NCBI GenBank assembly: GCA_025937785.1
Contig: JAICQQ010000033.1
Location: 1-55,596, forward strand
DNA from: Polyangiaceae bacterium
GTDB lineage: Bacteria > Myxococcota_A > Polyangia > Polyangiales > Polyangiaceae
Length of the DNA stretch: 55,596 bases
Direction: 5' to 3'
This document shows, piece by piece, positions 9,025 through 27,771 of the stretch. Numbering within the stretch: the stretch's first letter is position 1; every line of letters starts with the position of its first letter. Position numbers and translations under genes: made by a program. The notes beneath the pieces are model-generated. The model was not told the DNA's origin and did not search any database. It saw only the letters and a program-made list of their open reading frames with translations.

Positions 9025-10098
9025 TCACCAGCCGAGCTCGGCCCGAAGCACCGCGGTCAGGGTGTCGGCCATCACCTGGTGCGTGCGCACGCTGGGGTGC
9101 CAATCACAGCCGTAGCCATGCGCGGGATTGGTGGGCGCGAGCTCGAACACCTTCACGGCCGCGTCACCGGCCGCGATGCGGGCGTGCACGGCGCGGGCAA
9201 TCGCGCCGCGCGCCGTCTCGAGGTCTTCGCCAAACAGCATGGGTCCGATGGTGCAAAAGATGACCGCATCGGCGTAGGCGGCTCGGATGCGCCCGAGCAA
9301 TGCGACGTATGCGGCCTCGAACTCGGCTGGTGTCGGGTCGACCTCGGTCGAAAAATCGTTGGTTCCCAGGTTGACGACGACCGCGTGCGGCTGCCACCTC
9401 GAGAAGTCCCAGCGGCTCTGCGGTCGTTGTGGCAGCGTCCGATCGTAGTACGTGGGCATGGGGTCCGTGCAGCTGTCAGGCGCGTCACCGTAGTTGCAGA
9501 CCACGCCTTTACCCGACCAGCCTACGGTCACGAGCTCGGCGCCGAGCGCCCGCGCCACCAGCGCCCCGTAGCTCTGGTAGTGGTTCTCGGTCTGCGGGGT
9601 GAACCCGCAGGTTTGGTCCGCGCCCTCGTTGCCGTACCCGCAGCTGATGGAATCGCCGACGACCTCGAGTCGGCGCGCGGGAGCGGGGGACGGCGCGAGC
9701 AGCTGCCCATCACCCACATCCACGCCGAGCAAGCTCGATTCGCCGAGGTGGGCTTCGGTCCGGCGATAGACCTGGACCTCGTGCACTCCCGAGGGAAGCC
9801 CATGCGCTACGAGGGCGAAGCCGCCGCCGCTCGGCACGAACTTGGGCCCCACGACACCGTCGACCAGGACCGTGTACTCTTGCCCGCCCCCCATCCGAAC
9901 TGCCAGCGACGTGCCATCGAACCGCGCAGCGAAGCCGCTACCGGACCATGCGAACCGCGCAGCGCTCGGGTCACTCGTGTCGACGCGCCCCACGAACCGC
10001 ACGAGCGGCGTGTGGGTCTCCGCGTCGTGACCGGTCCGCGCCGGGGAACAACCTGCGAGCGCGCCCAGCGTAACCCAGGCAAACACCGACCTGTGCAT
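9025..10098 (-). CDS. CE2-like SGNH/GDSL carbohydrate esterase, lipoprotein
   Basis: A 357-residue secreted esterase probably removing acetyl groups from plant polysaccharides. It begins with a lipoprotein signal ending LGALAGC (Cys 17). An N-terminal beta-sandwich (about 30-135) precedes an SGNH hydrolase domain with EVVGDSISCGYG (nucleophile Ser about 150), VNLGTNDFS (Gly/Asn oxyanion residues) and CDWHPS (Asp 332, His 334). This two-domain order is that of carbohydrate esterase family 2. The start at 10098 was chosen for the signal peptide. It reads in the same direction as zwf; 109 nt separate them. Substrate is inferred from the family and from the xylanase and galactanase elsewhere in the window. 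Confidence 0.88.
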   Translation of the reverse strand: MHRSVFAWVTLGALAGCSPARTGHDAETHTPLVRFVGRVDTSDPSAARFAWSGSGFAARFDGTSLAVRMGGGQEYTVLVDGVVGPKFVPSGGGFALVAHGLPSGVHEVQVYRRTEAHLGESSLLGVDVGDGQLLAPSPAPARRLEVVGDSISCGYGNEGADQTCGFTPQTENHYQSYGALVARALGAELVTVGWSGKGVVCNYGDAPDSCTDPMPTYYDRTLPQRPQSRWDFSRWQPHAVVVNLGTNDFSTEVDPTPAEFEAAYVALLGRIRAAYADAVIFCTIGPMLFGEDLETARGAIARAVHARIAAGDAAVKVFELAPTNPAHGYGCDWHPSVRTHQVMADTLTAVLRAELGW

Positions 10099-10204
10099 GG
10101 CGCGCACTATCGCGACCGGCACCCGCGCGGTCAAGCCGCGGGGCTACCGGAACGCGATGAGATTGCGACAGAGCCGCCGGCACAGGCGGTCGGCCGGAGT
10201 GCGA

Positions 10205-20641
<10,437 letters not shown>

Positions 20642-20964
20642 AATTTCGAACTGATGACCGCACTAACTCCGCAAAGCCCTCGACGTGCCCGCGACGGCAT
20701 CTGACATCCCTCGGGGCCAACCCAAGAGGACGCAGTTGTCCGTTTCAGCATGGACGGCTCGTGGGAGACGAATCTTGAGAGGTCGGGCGATCGCGAGGAA
20801 GAAATCCTCACCCGCGCGTGTTCCCACGGATCCCGCTGTGTAAGCGTCGGTCTCACAGCACCGGCAACGATAACAAATGGGTCATGGGTCATGAGTTGCG
20901 TGCGCTGCCTGGCGCTGAATATTCGGACCAGCCGATGACGGTTGCCGCAAAAAGCGAACACCGA
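20642..20964. other. Intergenic region upstream of the giant gene
   Basis: 323 nt between the start of the giant lipoprotein gene and the stop of the next leftward gene. I see no credible ORF, RNA or strong hairpin. It should contain the leftward promoter of the giant gene; no good Shine-Dalgarno sequence precedes that gene's ATG. Confidence 0.5.
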
Positions 20965-22167
20965 CTACTGGGGTTTGGCCGGAGCCCCCGGCCGCTGCGG
21001 GCGCTGTGCCTCGCGTTTCAATTGCTCGTCGATACGCCGTTCCAGCCGCTCCGCAGCCTGCTTGACCTCCGGCGCGGCGTCCAGCTTCAGTTGTTTGACC
21101 AACTTCTGCATTTGCTTGTCGGACCAGCGACTGCCCATCCCGTTCAGAGTGAGGGCGCGCACCCGACCCGGCATCTGGGTGTTCTTGACCACCTTTTCTC
21201 CCAGCGCCCGGGCCCGCGTGCATTGCTCTTCGCTCGCGCCGCCCCCCGCCGGTAGCCTGCCTTCACGGCACATCTCTCGCAGCGCAGTGGCGTGCACGAA
21301 CGAGAACTGCTTGTCGGTCACACTCTTTTCGATGCGTTCCAGCAGGCCATCCAGCTGGGCGCCGCTGCAGTTGCTCATCAGAGCCATTGCATTACCTGCC
21401 ACCGGAGAACGCGTGTCGTCGATGAACGACTCCGCCCACGGGCACAGCTGCGCCTGCTCTTCGGGGGTCCAGCTCTGCATGTTTCGGGGGCTTTCGAGCG
21501 CCGCCAGCACGATGGCGGTCTCGGGGTCTTTCGCCAGAGCCTTGACCTGGTCGAAGGCGGCCATGCGACCGTAGACCATGAGGAATCGATAGGCCATGCT
21601 GCGAACCTGCACGGCCTTGTCTGGGGTCAGCGCGTCGAACAAGGCAGGGCCCTGACGGGTCAGCATCATGGCGTGGGTCACCGCCGGCATCGCCGGCATC
21701 GCCAGCGCCTCTGGGAGTGCGAGGGCTGCCTTCATCAGCGCGCGCGCGTCCTCGGGAGATACGGACCCGGGCTTTGCTTCCGCGCCCAGGTTGACCCGGA
21801 AGGCGGCGTACAGCACGCCAGCAGCTAGCCCCTGCAGGTTCGCGTCCGTCGAGGCGAGCGTGTGTGCAAACGTCGGCAACGACTTCACTCGACTGCGCTG
21901 GCCGCGGTTGAAGGACGAGACCAGCGCGTTCTTCTCGGGGCTGCTGCAGTTGGGTCGGACGGTAACAGCGGTTTCCTCACAGCTCTTCGACGCCGCTTGC
22001 AAGAGCTCCAGCAACTCGCGGTCCACCCGGGCAGGCAGGGCGGGCGGCGCGTTCGCCGACGCGCTGGACGGGGGCGCCGCCTGCTTGTCCTCTTTCTTCC
22101 CGCAAGCGACGGCGAGAACGGAAAGCAAGCCAGCCAGCAACGCACGAGTGATTCTGTGACTAGCCAT
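20965..22167 (-). CDS. Putative helical-repeat lipoprotein
   Basis: A 400-residue protein with a clear lipoprotein signal (LLAGLLSVLAVACGKKEDK, Cys about 22) followed by a short Ala/Ser/Pro linker. The rest is rich in helices and Ala/Leu with a HEAT-like look, for example VQVRSMAYRFLMVYGRMAAFDQVKALAKDPETAIVLAALE, plus several cysteines (CEETAVTVRPNC, LMSNCSG, LREMC). A Lys/Arg/Glu-rich amphipathic tail (residues about 365-400) closes it. No catalytic motif is visible and I do not recognise a family. It is probably anchored in the outer membrane, facing the periplasm. The 179 nt between it and the next gene downstream of it (22168-22346) contain no gene. Confidence 0.7.
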   Translation of the reverse strand: MASHRITRALLAGLLSVLAVACGKKEDKQAAPPSSASANAPPALPARVDRELLELLQAASKSCEETAVTVRPNCSSPEKNALVSSFNRGQRSRVKSLPTFAHTLASTDANLQGLAAGVLYAAFRVNLGAEAKPGSVSPEDARALMKAALALPEALAMPAMPAVTHAMMLTRQGPALFDALTPDKAVQVRSMAYRFLMVYGRMAAFDQVKALAKDPETAIVLAALESPRNMQSWTPEEQAQLCPWAESFIDDTRSPVAGNAMALMSNCSGAQLDGLLERIEKSVTDKQFSFVHATALREMCREGRLPAGGGASEEQCTRARALGEKVVKNTQMPGRVRALTLNGMGSRWSDKQMQKLVKQLKLDAAPEVKQAAERLERRIDEQLKREAQRPQRPGAPAKPQ

Positions 22168-22346
22168 CGGTATCGCTTCTTTCGGTGCCCGACGTCCGGG
22201 TCGTGCAGCGCAGTAAAGCAGCCAGCGCTGGCCAAGTTAACCCCCGATCTGCATTCATCTCACCGGTTCGGTCCCCGGGCGCGCGGCTCGGCGCGATCCG
22301 GTCGCCGATCCGAACTAACCGGCGGCCGAAGCTGTAGGGACGACGC

Positions 22347-24080
22347 TCACACGTGGCAGAGCAGCCGCGCCAACTGTGCGCCGCTGAGCGTCCGCGAACC
22401 GACTCGGAGGGCGACCTCACCACCTTGGTCGATCACACGATGAAGCTCGGTGAGCAAGACCCGCATGCGGTGATAGGCAGCCTTATCGAAGCAGCTCTGG
22501 CGTTCGCGGCTCGAAGGTACGGTTCGCGCGGGGAAATTCACGACCCCGGCCACGCTCTCGAGATCGTGAGTTTCGCGGACGCTCGCGCGAGCGATGACCA
22601 GCGCGCGAGCCCCGCACATATCGCGCTCCGCATAAGCGACGGTGGCTTCCGCCAGCAGGCAGAGCCAACGCGCGCGGCGCAACAACAGACCCGCTTGAAT
22701 CAGGTTCCGCTCGAGCCGGCGCAGGACCCGCGCGGCGTCCCAATCGCTCGCGCTCGCTACCTCGTCGAGCGCCTCCGGCTCCACCGACTCGGCGGCGGCG
22801 TCGGGTTGGGTGCGGCCGCGCTCGAGCCATAAGACCCGAGAGCGAGCTTCCAGGCGGCGGCGGTCGACAGGCGACCTTCCCGCGAAGTGCTGAGCCACGA
22901 AGCTCTGCAGTCCCTCCCAGAACAGCTCATCGCTCGGAACGAACGCCGCTGGAACCGCGAGCGCGGACGCCCGCAGTCGTCGCGCCTCGACGGACGGCGG
23001 ATCGAGCGCATGCAGCGCGGCCAGCGCATGCAGCGCGGCCAGCGCGCGTTTCGACGGCAGCGGGCCGATCCGATGGTGGTCGTCGGGAACGGCGGAAACG
23101 TCAGCCAGGTCACGCGTGCCGAACCAGGCGCTGGCTTCCCCGGTCGCTCGGAACTGCACGTTATAAGGCGGATCGAGCCGCTGGATCTCGTCGCACTCCA
23201 GCAGTGCCGCTTCGAGCGCGCTCGCCGTTATGACGTGACTCAAGCCGTGCACCTGACTCAAGAGCTCGAGCGCGCGCTCCGTCGCCGGGCCGCGGCTCTT
23301 GAAGTGACTGGCGACGCGCTGCTTCAGGTTCGTGGCCTTGCCGACGTACAGCACGTCTCCGCTACGCCGCTCCAGGCGATAGACGCCGGGGGCTCGAGGC
23401 AGGGCCAAGCGACGCGCGCTCTCCAGAGGAAACTGGCGGCGCTGGGGACGGCGTTCAGCCCTGGTCTCGCCAAGCCAAAGTTTCAGCTCGGGCCAGGTCG
23501 AAACCCCGCGAGCAGCCAGCAGGGGCAGGCATTCACGCCAGATGAAAGCAGTAGCTTCGACGTGCCCCGTGGCGCGGCGCATCAACTCCGGCGCATACCC
23601 AAGGTAGCCCGCGAGCGCGCGAATGCTGCGGCGAGGCAATTCAGGAAACAAGCGGGTGGCCATCGCGTGCAGGCACACCACGTCTAGCGGAAATGCACCG
23701 CTGGAGAGGCGCTGATGCAGGTCTCCAAGGAAGCCGAGCTCGAACCGCGCGAAGTGGATGATGCTCGGGAGCGGCTGAGCATTCGTGGCCCGGTGCGCGA
23801 CGTCGTCCGTAAAGAGTTGCCACGCTGCTGGCTCTGGCAGCGAACCAGCGAGGCAAGCCTCGCTCCACCCCGTCAACTCGCGCACGGCGCGAGGCACGGG
23901 TCGGTCCGTGCGTGGCACCACGAAGTGGCACTTGGGGGGCTCGAAGAGCCCGGCTCCGGAACAGAAGGCCCAGCCGAGTTCGATCAGGTCGCCGTGCGCC
24001 GGTGACGCCCCACTCGCCTGGCAGTCCAGGGCCAGCACACTGAGTCGCTGGAGATCCTCGCTCACGGCGAGCAGAAGCAT
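22347..24080 (-). CDS. DEDDh exonuclease-like / GIY-YIG nuclease fusion with degenerate exonuclease site
   Basis: A 577-residue fusion in the DNA polymerase III epsilon / UvrC-N (Cho-like) style. Residues about 14-190 form a DEDDh exonuclease fold, but its active site is altered: D19 is kept, the partner Glu is Gln 21 (LDCQASG), the second Asp is Glu 114 (HFARFELGFL), His 173 is kept and the last Asp is Ala 178 (GHVEATAFI). Residues about 225-315 are a GIY-YIG domain with APGVYRLERR, LYVGKATNLKQRV and LEAALLECDEI, which looks intact. The rest (about 320-577) is a helical C-terminus with no recognised family. It is probably a DNA repair or nucleic-acid processing endonuclease whose exonuclease part has become a binding module. 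It is divergent from the retron operon, 79 nt away. Confidence 0.82.
   Translation of the reverse strand: MLLLAVSEDLQRLSVLALDCQASGASPAHGDLIELGWAFCSGAGLFEPPKCHFVVPRTDRPVPRAVRELTGWSEACLAGSLPEPAAWQLFTDDVAHRATNAQPLPSIIHFARFELGFLGDLHQRLSSGAFPLDVVCLHAMATRLFPELPRRSIRALAGYLGYAPELMRRATGHVEATAFIWRECLPLLAARGVSTWPELKLWLGETRAERRPQRRQFPLESARRLALPRAPGVYRLERRSGDVLYVGKATNLKQRVASHFKSRGPATERALELLSQVHGLSHVITASALEAALLECDEIQRLDPPYNVQFRATGEASAWFGTRDLADVSAVPDDHHRIGPLPSKRALAALHALAALHALDPPSVEARRLRASALAVPAAFVPSDELFWEGLQSFVAQHFAGRSPVDRRRLEARSRVLWLERGRTQPDAAAESVEPEALDEVASASDWDAARVLRRLERNLIQAGLLLRRARWLCLLAEATVAYAERDMCGARALVIARASVRETHDLESVAGVVNFPARTVPSSRERQSCFDKAAYHRMRVLLTELHRVIDQGGEVALRVGSRTLSGAQLARLLCHV
23005..23040. repeat. 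18-bp perfect tandem duplication in the GIY-YIG fusion gene
   Basis: AGCGCATGCAGCGCGGCC occurs twice in direct succession (23005-23022 and 23023-23040). It is in frame and duplicates six residues (LAALHA pattern) in the C-terminal helical region. It is probably a recent slippage event. Confidence 0.85.
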
Positions 24081-24159
24081 AGCGAACGCCGCGCCCCACG
24101 GCAGCCGCCCACCGTTGGATCTTTACGCCTGGAGGGCAACCGGCTAGGGTGCCCGCTTG

Positions 24160-25809
24160 GTGGCGGGCTCGTTTCTGCTGGTCGAGGAGCTGTTCGAAAG
24201 AGGCGACGCCGCATTCGAACGCGAGCTCTGGCGCTGCGACGATCGCCGCCTGCTGCCCTTCTGCCAGCGCTGGAGCCGCGACCGACGCTTGTTCGCGCGG
24301 CGCACTCTGCTCGCCATGGCTGCTGATCCTCCCCTGGCGGGTTCGGCTCGCTTGATCGTGAAGGTCCTGTTCAAAGCCGCGGAGCGGCAGCACGACGACG
24401 TCGCCATGGCGCACTTCATGGTCGGCTTCGACCGCACGCTGCAGCGCGAGGCGCGGCTCGAGTACAGGTTTCATCCGGACACCAATACCGCCGGTCAGCT
24501 CTGGGTCCGCGGCTTGGTCGGCGCGCGCGATCCCGATGCTTTCTCGAATCGAACGCGGGCCTACTTGATGCGACGCGCCTGGCGCTATTTTCGTCGCATG
24601 GGCCAGCACAGCCCGGCACGCTACCTGACGAACATGCTGCGAGCGCTCGCGCTCTACGACGATCGTCACCTGCCGCGCCCGGATTCGATCTTGGACACCA
24701 TGAGCTTGTGCCGGGCGCTATTTCAAGAGTCGCCGCTGTTGGTGCGCGACGCCCGTCAACTGACGCTGAAAGGCGACCTGGCCGAACTCACGCCCGCACC
24801 CGCGTTTGCCAAGGCCTGGGAGTCCGACGTGGCGTTCGAAGGTCTGCTCGACCTGCTCAGGCAAGCCAAATGCGCCTTCGTGCGGGCTTGGGTGATCGCC
24901 TACCTGGAACGAGAACACGCAGCCCGACTCAACAAGCTGACGCTGCCGCGCCTGCTCCCGCTGCTCCACGCCCCCCACGACGAAGGTCAACGCTTTGCTG
25001 CGGCTCGGCTCGAGACGCTGTCTGGCTGGGGCCGAGTGGGCATCGACACCTGGCTCGAGCTACTCGCCATCGACAACGCTCACGCCGTCGGGCCGCTGGC
25101 TCGTCTGCTCGCGACACACGTCGCGCCCGAGCGCCTGTCGCACTCGCAATGCGTCACCCTCGCGCAGAGTCCGGTCGCAGAGTTCGCCACGTTGGGCCTC
25201 GGCTGGCTGAAACGGCGCGGACTCGATACGGAAGAGCAGGTCGCGGCAGCTTCCAGCTTGACCGAAGCTGCGACCCCCTTGGTGCGCGCCCAAGCCGTCG
25301 AGTGGCTGACGCCGAAACTGGCAGAACGCCGTCACAGCCTGTTGCTGCGGGACTGGGTCGACAGCGCGCACCCCGAGGTGCGGCGCGCAGCGCTGGGTGT
25401 GGTACGCGACGTCGCCCACTATCAGGACGACCTCCGCTTGCACTCGGCCATGGCGGAGAGCCCCTACGGCGACGTGTTCGATTTGTTGGTCCAACGCCTC
25501 GAGGTTTGGCAGCAGAGCCTGCGCGAAGACGACCTCAGGCACGTGTGGGCGACGGCGCTGCTTGCGGTGCGCCGCGGCAGTCGTGCGAAGCAACGGGCGC
25601 TGTCGCTGCTGGCCCGCTCCATCGCTCGTGAACCCGCCAAAGCAGCAGAGCTCTTGCCGTTGCTCGGCGTGCTCCTGCGCAGCGTGCGCCCCCCGGAACG
25701 GCGTGGAGCGATCGCCGCGATCGCCGAAGCCGTGTTCACGAATCCGTCGCTCCGACCCAGCGTGGAAGCAGCGCTACCCGAACTCACGCTGTGGGAGGAC
25801 TCGGCGTGA
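24160..25809 (+). CDS. HEAT-like helical protein, first gene of the retron operon
   Basis: A protein of about 549 residues with no signal peptide, mostly helical and Leu/Ala/Arg rich. Its second half (about 200-549) repeats a HEAT-like pattern (VRRAALGVVRDVAHY, RAQAVEWLTPKL, KQRALSLLARSIA). The N-terminal half has RTRAYLMRRAWRYFRRMGQHSPARYL, a block I associate with large uncharacterised proteins encoded beside SWIM or WGR genes. No catalytic motif is seen, so a scaffold or nucleic-acid-binding role is the best guess. The start is GTG 24160 or the TTG immediately before it; both lie in a small GC-rich hairpin (24151-24168). Its TGA overlaps the GTG of the SWIM gene by 4 nt, so the two are translationally coupled and lead straight into the retron RNA. 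Confidence 0.82.
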   Translation: MAGSFLLVEELFERGDAAFERELWRCDDRRLLPFCQRWSRDRRLFARRTLLAMAADPPLAGSARLIVKVLFKAAERQHDDVAMAHFMVGFDRTLQREARLEYRFHPDTNTAGQLWVRGLVGARDPDAFSNRTRAYLMRRAWRYFRRMGQHSPARYLTNMLRALALYDDRHLPRPDSILDTMSLCRALFQESPLLVRDARQLTLKGDLAELTPAPAFAKAWESDVAFEGLLDLLRQAKCAFVRAWVIAYLEREHAARLNKLTLPRLLPLLHAPHDEGQRFAAARLETLSGWGRVGIDTWLELLAIDNAHAVGPLARLLATHVAPERLSHSQCVTLAQSPVAEFATLGLGWLKRRGLDTEEQVAAASSLTEAATPLVRAQAVEWLTPKLAERRHSLLLRDWVDSAHPEVRRAALGVVRDVAHYQDDLRLHSAMAESPYGDVFDLLVQRLEVWQQSLREDDLRHVWATALLAVRRGSRAKQRALSLLARSIAREPAKAAELLPLLGVLLRSVRPPERRGAIAAIAEAVFTNPSLRPSVEAALPELTLWEDSA

Positions 25810-27482
25810 GTTATTCGCAGCAGTACCTGGGCCGAAGTCGTCTCACCGAGGCGGCGGGCGGGCAGCAGCTGTCGCTGTCGCCGAACCTCACCCGCGACAA
25901 GGTGTTCTTCGAAGGCGAGCTCAAGCATCCGATTCGGTTTCGCGAAGCGATGAGCGCACTGCACGAGGTCGTGGTCGGTGACCTGAAAGCAAAACCGCGC
26001 GACCGTTCCGCCTGGGAAGCCTACAAGGTCGAGCTGGCCGCGCGCGAGGCGCGGATCTTCCAGGCGGCCTCGAATCAGGCGGAAGTGCAGGCGCTGCACG
26101 AGCACCCCGAAGCGCCGCCGAAGGATCTGAAGCGGCGCTTCAAAGACGCGCACGCGAAGTACTTCGGAGCCCGCGCGCGCTGGATCCGCGATTTGTACGA
26201 AAAGGACAGCAAGCTGTGGTGGCTGCTCGACCCGGTGGTGACGGCCGCGCCGGACGCGGTGCTGTTCGAGTGTTTCTCGCTGGACGAATCGAGCTACGCC
26301 TGCTTGACCGTCGATCGCGAAGCGTTCTCGCACCAAGACCACTCGAACCGGGGCCTCGGGACCACCAATGTGGACTACTCGTGGGCGCTGTACGAGCAGT
26401 TCCAGAAGCTGCGCAGCTACCGGCCCACCCAGCTCGCGGTCGACCCCACCGGCTTCGAAATCGACGTCTCGGGCTCAACCGGCTACCGCGAAGAAAAGAT
26501 CGACCTCCCCGCATCGTGGCTCCGTGGATTCGGGCAAATCCAAGCGGCTCAGATGCTGCCGGCGACGGCGCTGCGCCTGCCGCGCGAGACCCTGTATGGG
26601 CTCTTGGCAGCACTAGAACGGCGCCGCGAGAAGACTGGACCACGCGCGATTCGTTTCGACCTCGTGCCCGGCGGCCACTGCCGGGTCGTGCTCGAACCCT
26701 GGGAGCTCGAGGTAAAGTGCCCTGGCCGAGTGCACGAAGCCAGCGTCGAGCAAACGGTGCGGGTCTGGGGCCGCCGCAGGCTCGAAGTTCTCGCGCGGTT
26801 ATTGCCCCTGATCGAAAGCGTCGACCTGTACCTGCTCGGCAGTGGCCTGCCCAGCATCTGGGTTGCCCGGCTCGGCGAAATGAGCTTCACGCTCGCGCTT
26901 TCGGGTTGGACCAACAACGATTTCACGAGTGGTGCGAACCTCGAACTGTTGGCGGGCCAGCTCGAGAGCGTGGCAGAGGTAGAAGCGAGCGTCGCGCGTG
27001 AACTGCGCGAGGCGCGGCTCATGAACCTCTCCCAATTGAACCAGCGGGTCGGCGCGCACGTCCCGCGTCACCTGCTCACGTCAGCCTTGTTTCAGCTTGC
27101 CCTGCGTGGTCAGGCCATTTACGATCACGCTCGTCAGGTGTATCGCTTCCGCGAGGTGCTGCCGGAAGCCATCGCCATCGACCTGGCACGCGTCAACCCA
27201 GAGCTCGACGCGGCGCGCCGCGCGCTGCGCGAGGGCAGCGTGCATCTAGCACGCTCGGAGAGCATCGGCGGCGCGCGCTTGCTGCTCGCCGGCAGGGTCG
27301 GCGGCACCGAGTGCGAAGCGCTCCTGGATGCAGACGGAATCTTCAAGAAAGGTCAGTGCAACTGCAGTTTCTTTTACAAAAATCGCCTACGTCGCGGTCC
27401 CTGTCGTCACCTGCTCGCGCTCAAGCTCAAGGCCAGCCCGCCGCCCCTCGGCGGCCCCTCACCCATTCGGGTGGCTCCATGA
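25806..27482 (+). CDS. SWIM zinc-finger protein, second gene of the retron operon
   Basis: A 558-residue cytoplasmic protein. The C-terminal SWIM finger is CxC-x12-CxH with Cys 518, Cys 520, Cys 533 and His 535 (KGQCNCSFFY... GPCRHLLAL). SWIM fingers bind nucleic acid or protein. The preceding 500 residues are unassigned: an N-terminal segment SYSQQYLGRSRLTEAAGGQQLSL typical of the SWIM-protein group, charged helices (about 60-130), and a mixed alpha/beta middle. I chose GTG 25806 over the GTG at 25791 because GGGAGG at 25793-25798 is then a ribosome site with 7-nt spacing and the start overlaps the upstream stop (GTGA). The stop lies 2 nt before the retron RNA, which makes this protein a candidate retron accessory factor or effector. 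No MoxR or vWA gene, its common company, is present. Confidence 0.85.
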   Translation: MSYSQQYLGRSRLTEAAGGQQLSLSPNLTRDKVFFEGELKHPIRFREAMSALHEVVVGDLKAKPRDRSAWEAYKVELAAREARIFQAASNQAEVQALHEHPEAPPKDLKRRFKDAHAKYFGARARWIRDLYEKDSKLWWLLDPVVTAAPDAVLFECFSLDESSYACLTVDREAFSHQDHSNRGLGTTNVDYSWALYEQFQKLRSYRPTQLAVDPTGFEIDVSGSTGYREEKIDLPASWLRGFGQIQAAQMLPATALRLPRETLYGLLAALERRREKTGPRAIRFDLVPGGHCRVVLEPWELEVKCPGRVHEASVEQTVRVWGRRRLEVLARLLPLIESVDLYLLGSGLPSIWVARLGEMSFTLALSGWTNNDFTSGANLELLAGQLESVAEVEASVARELREARLMNLSQLNQRVGAHVPRHLLTSALFQLALRGQAIYDHARQVYRFREVLPEAIAIDLARVNPELDAARRALREGSVHLARSESIGGARLLLAGRVGGTECEALLDADGIFKKGQCNCSFFYKNRLRRGPCRHLLALKLKASPPPLGGPSPIRVAP

Positions 27483-27484
27483 TG

Positions 27485-27729
27485 CTCGAGCCCTGGAAGG
27501 AGACCCGTTCACACGAGCCCACCATGCTGCGGCGCTCCGCCGCGGCGGCATTTGCTTTCCCATGCATCCCCGCGCGCGATGCTCGGTTGGCACCCTCGCC
27601 ATCTGCACCGTTTCACCAGAAACCCGGGCCCAAGGGCCTGTCCCATTGCAGATGGCAGGGTGCCTTGGGTGATCGCACGTGGTCCACAGCAACGAAGTCG
27701 AGTGAACGGGTCTCCTTCGAGGGTTCGAG
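27485..27729 (+). ncRNA. Retron msr-msd RNA
   Basis: A non-coding RNA between the SWIM stop and the reverse transcriptase. Its ends are a1 (27485-27516) and a2 (27698-27729), a 32-nt inverted repeat with 29 exact pairs, one G-U and a 17-bp uninterrupted core (GAAGGAGACCCGTTCAC). Directly after a1 comes AGC; G27517 is the likely branching guanosine. The msr has a 9-bp hairpin with a CTC loop (27526-27546), then a weak hairpin near 27564-27582. The msd has an 18-bp stem with one bulged base (27589-27607 with 27647-27664) topped by two small stems. Reverse transcription from about 27697 back to the msr/msd border would give msDNA of roughly 110-130 nt (inference). The order a1-msr-msd-a2-RT is that of known myxobacterial retrons such as Mx162. 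Confidence 0.9.
27589..27664 (+). other. msd long hairpin
   Basis: The left arm 27589-27607 pairs with 27647-27664 over 18 bp; C27597 is bulged. The 39-nt apex contains a 5-bp stem with tetraloop (27610-27623, GTTTC/GAAAC) and a GGCCC/GGGCC stem (27627-27638). A long, nearly perfect msd stem is typical of msDNA. Confidence 0.88.
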
Positions 27730-27771
27730 AATGGCAACGGTATCCAGCGTCGCGATCACGAGGGTTTGATC

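Noticed and set aside
10099..10204. Small GC-rich hairpin after the giant gene as an intrinsic terminator
   Set aside because: The stem is only about 5 bp and no T-run follows on the minus strand.
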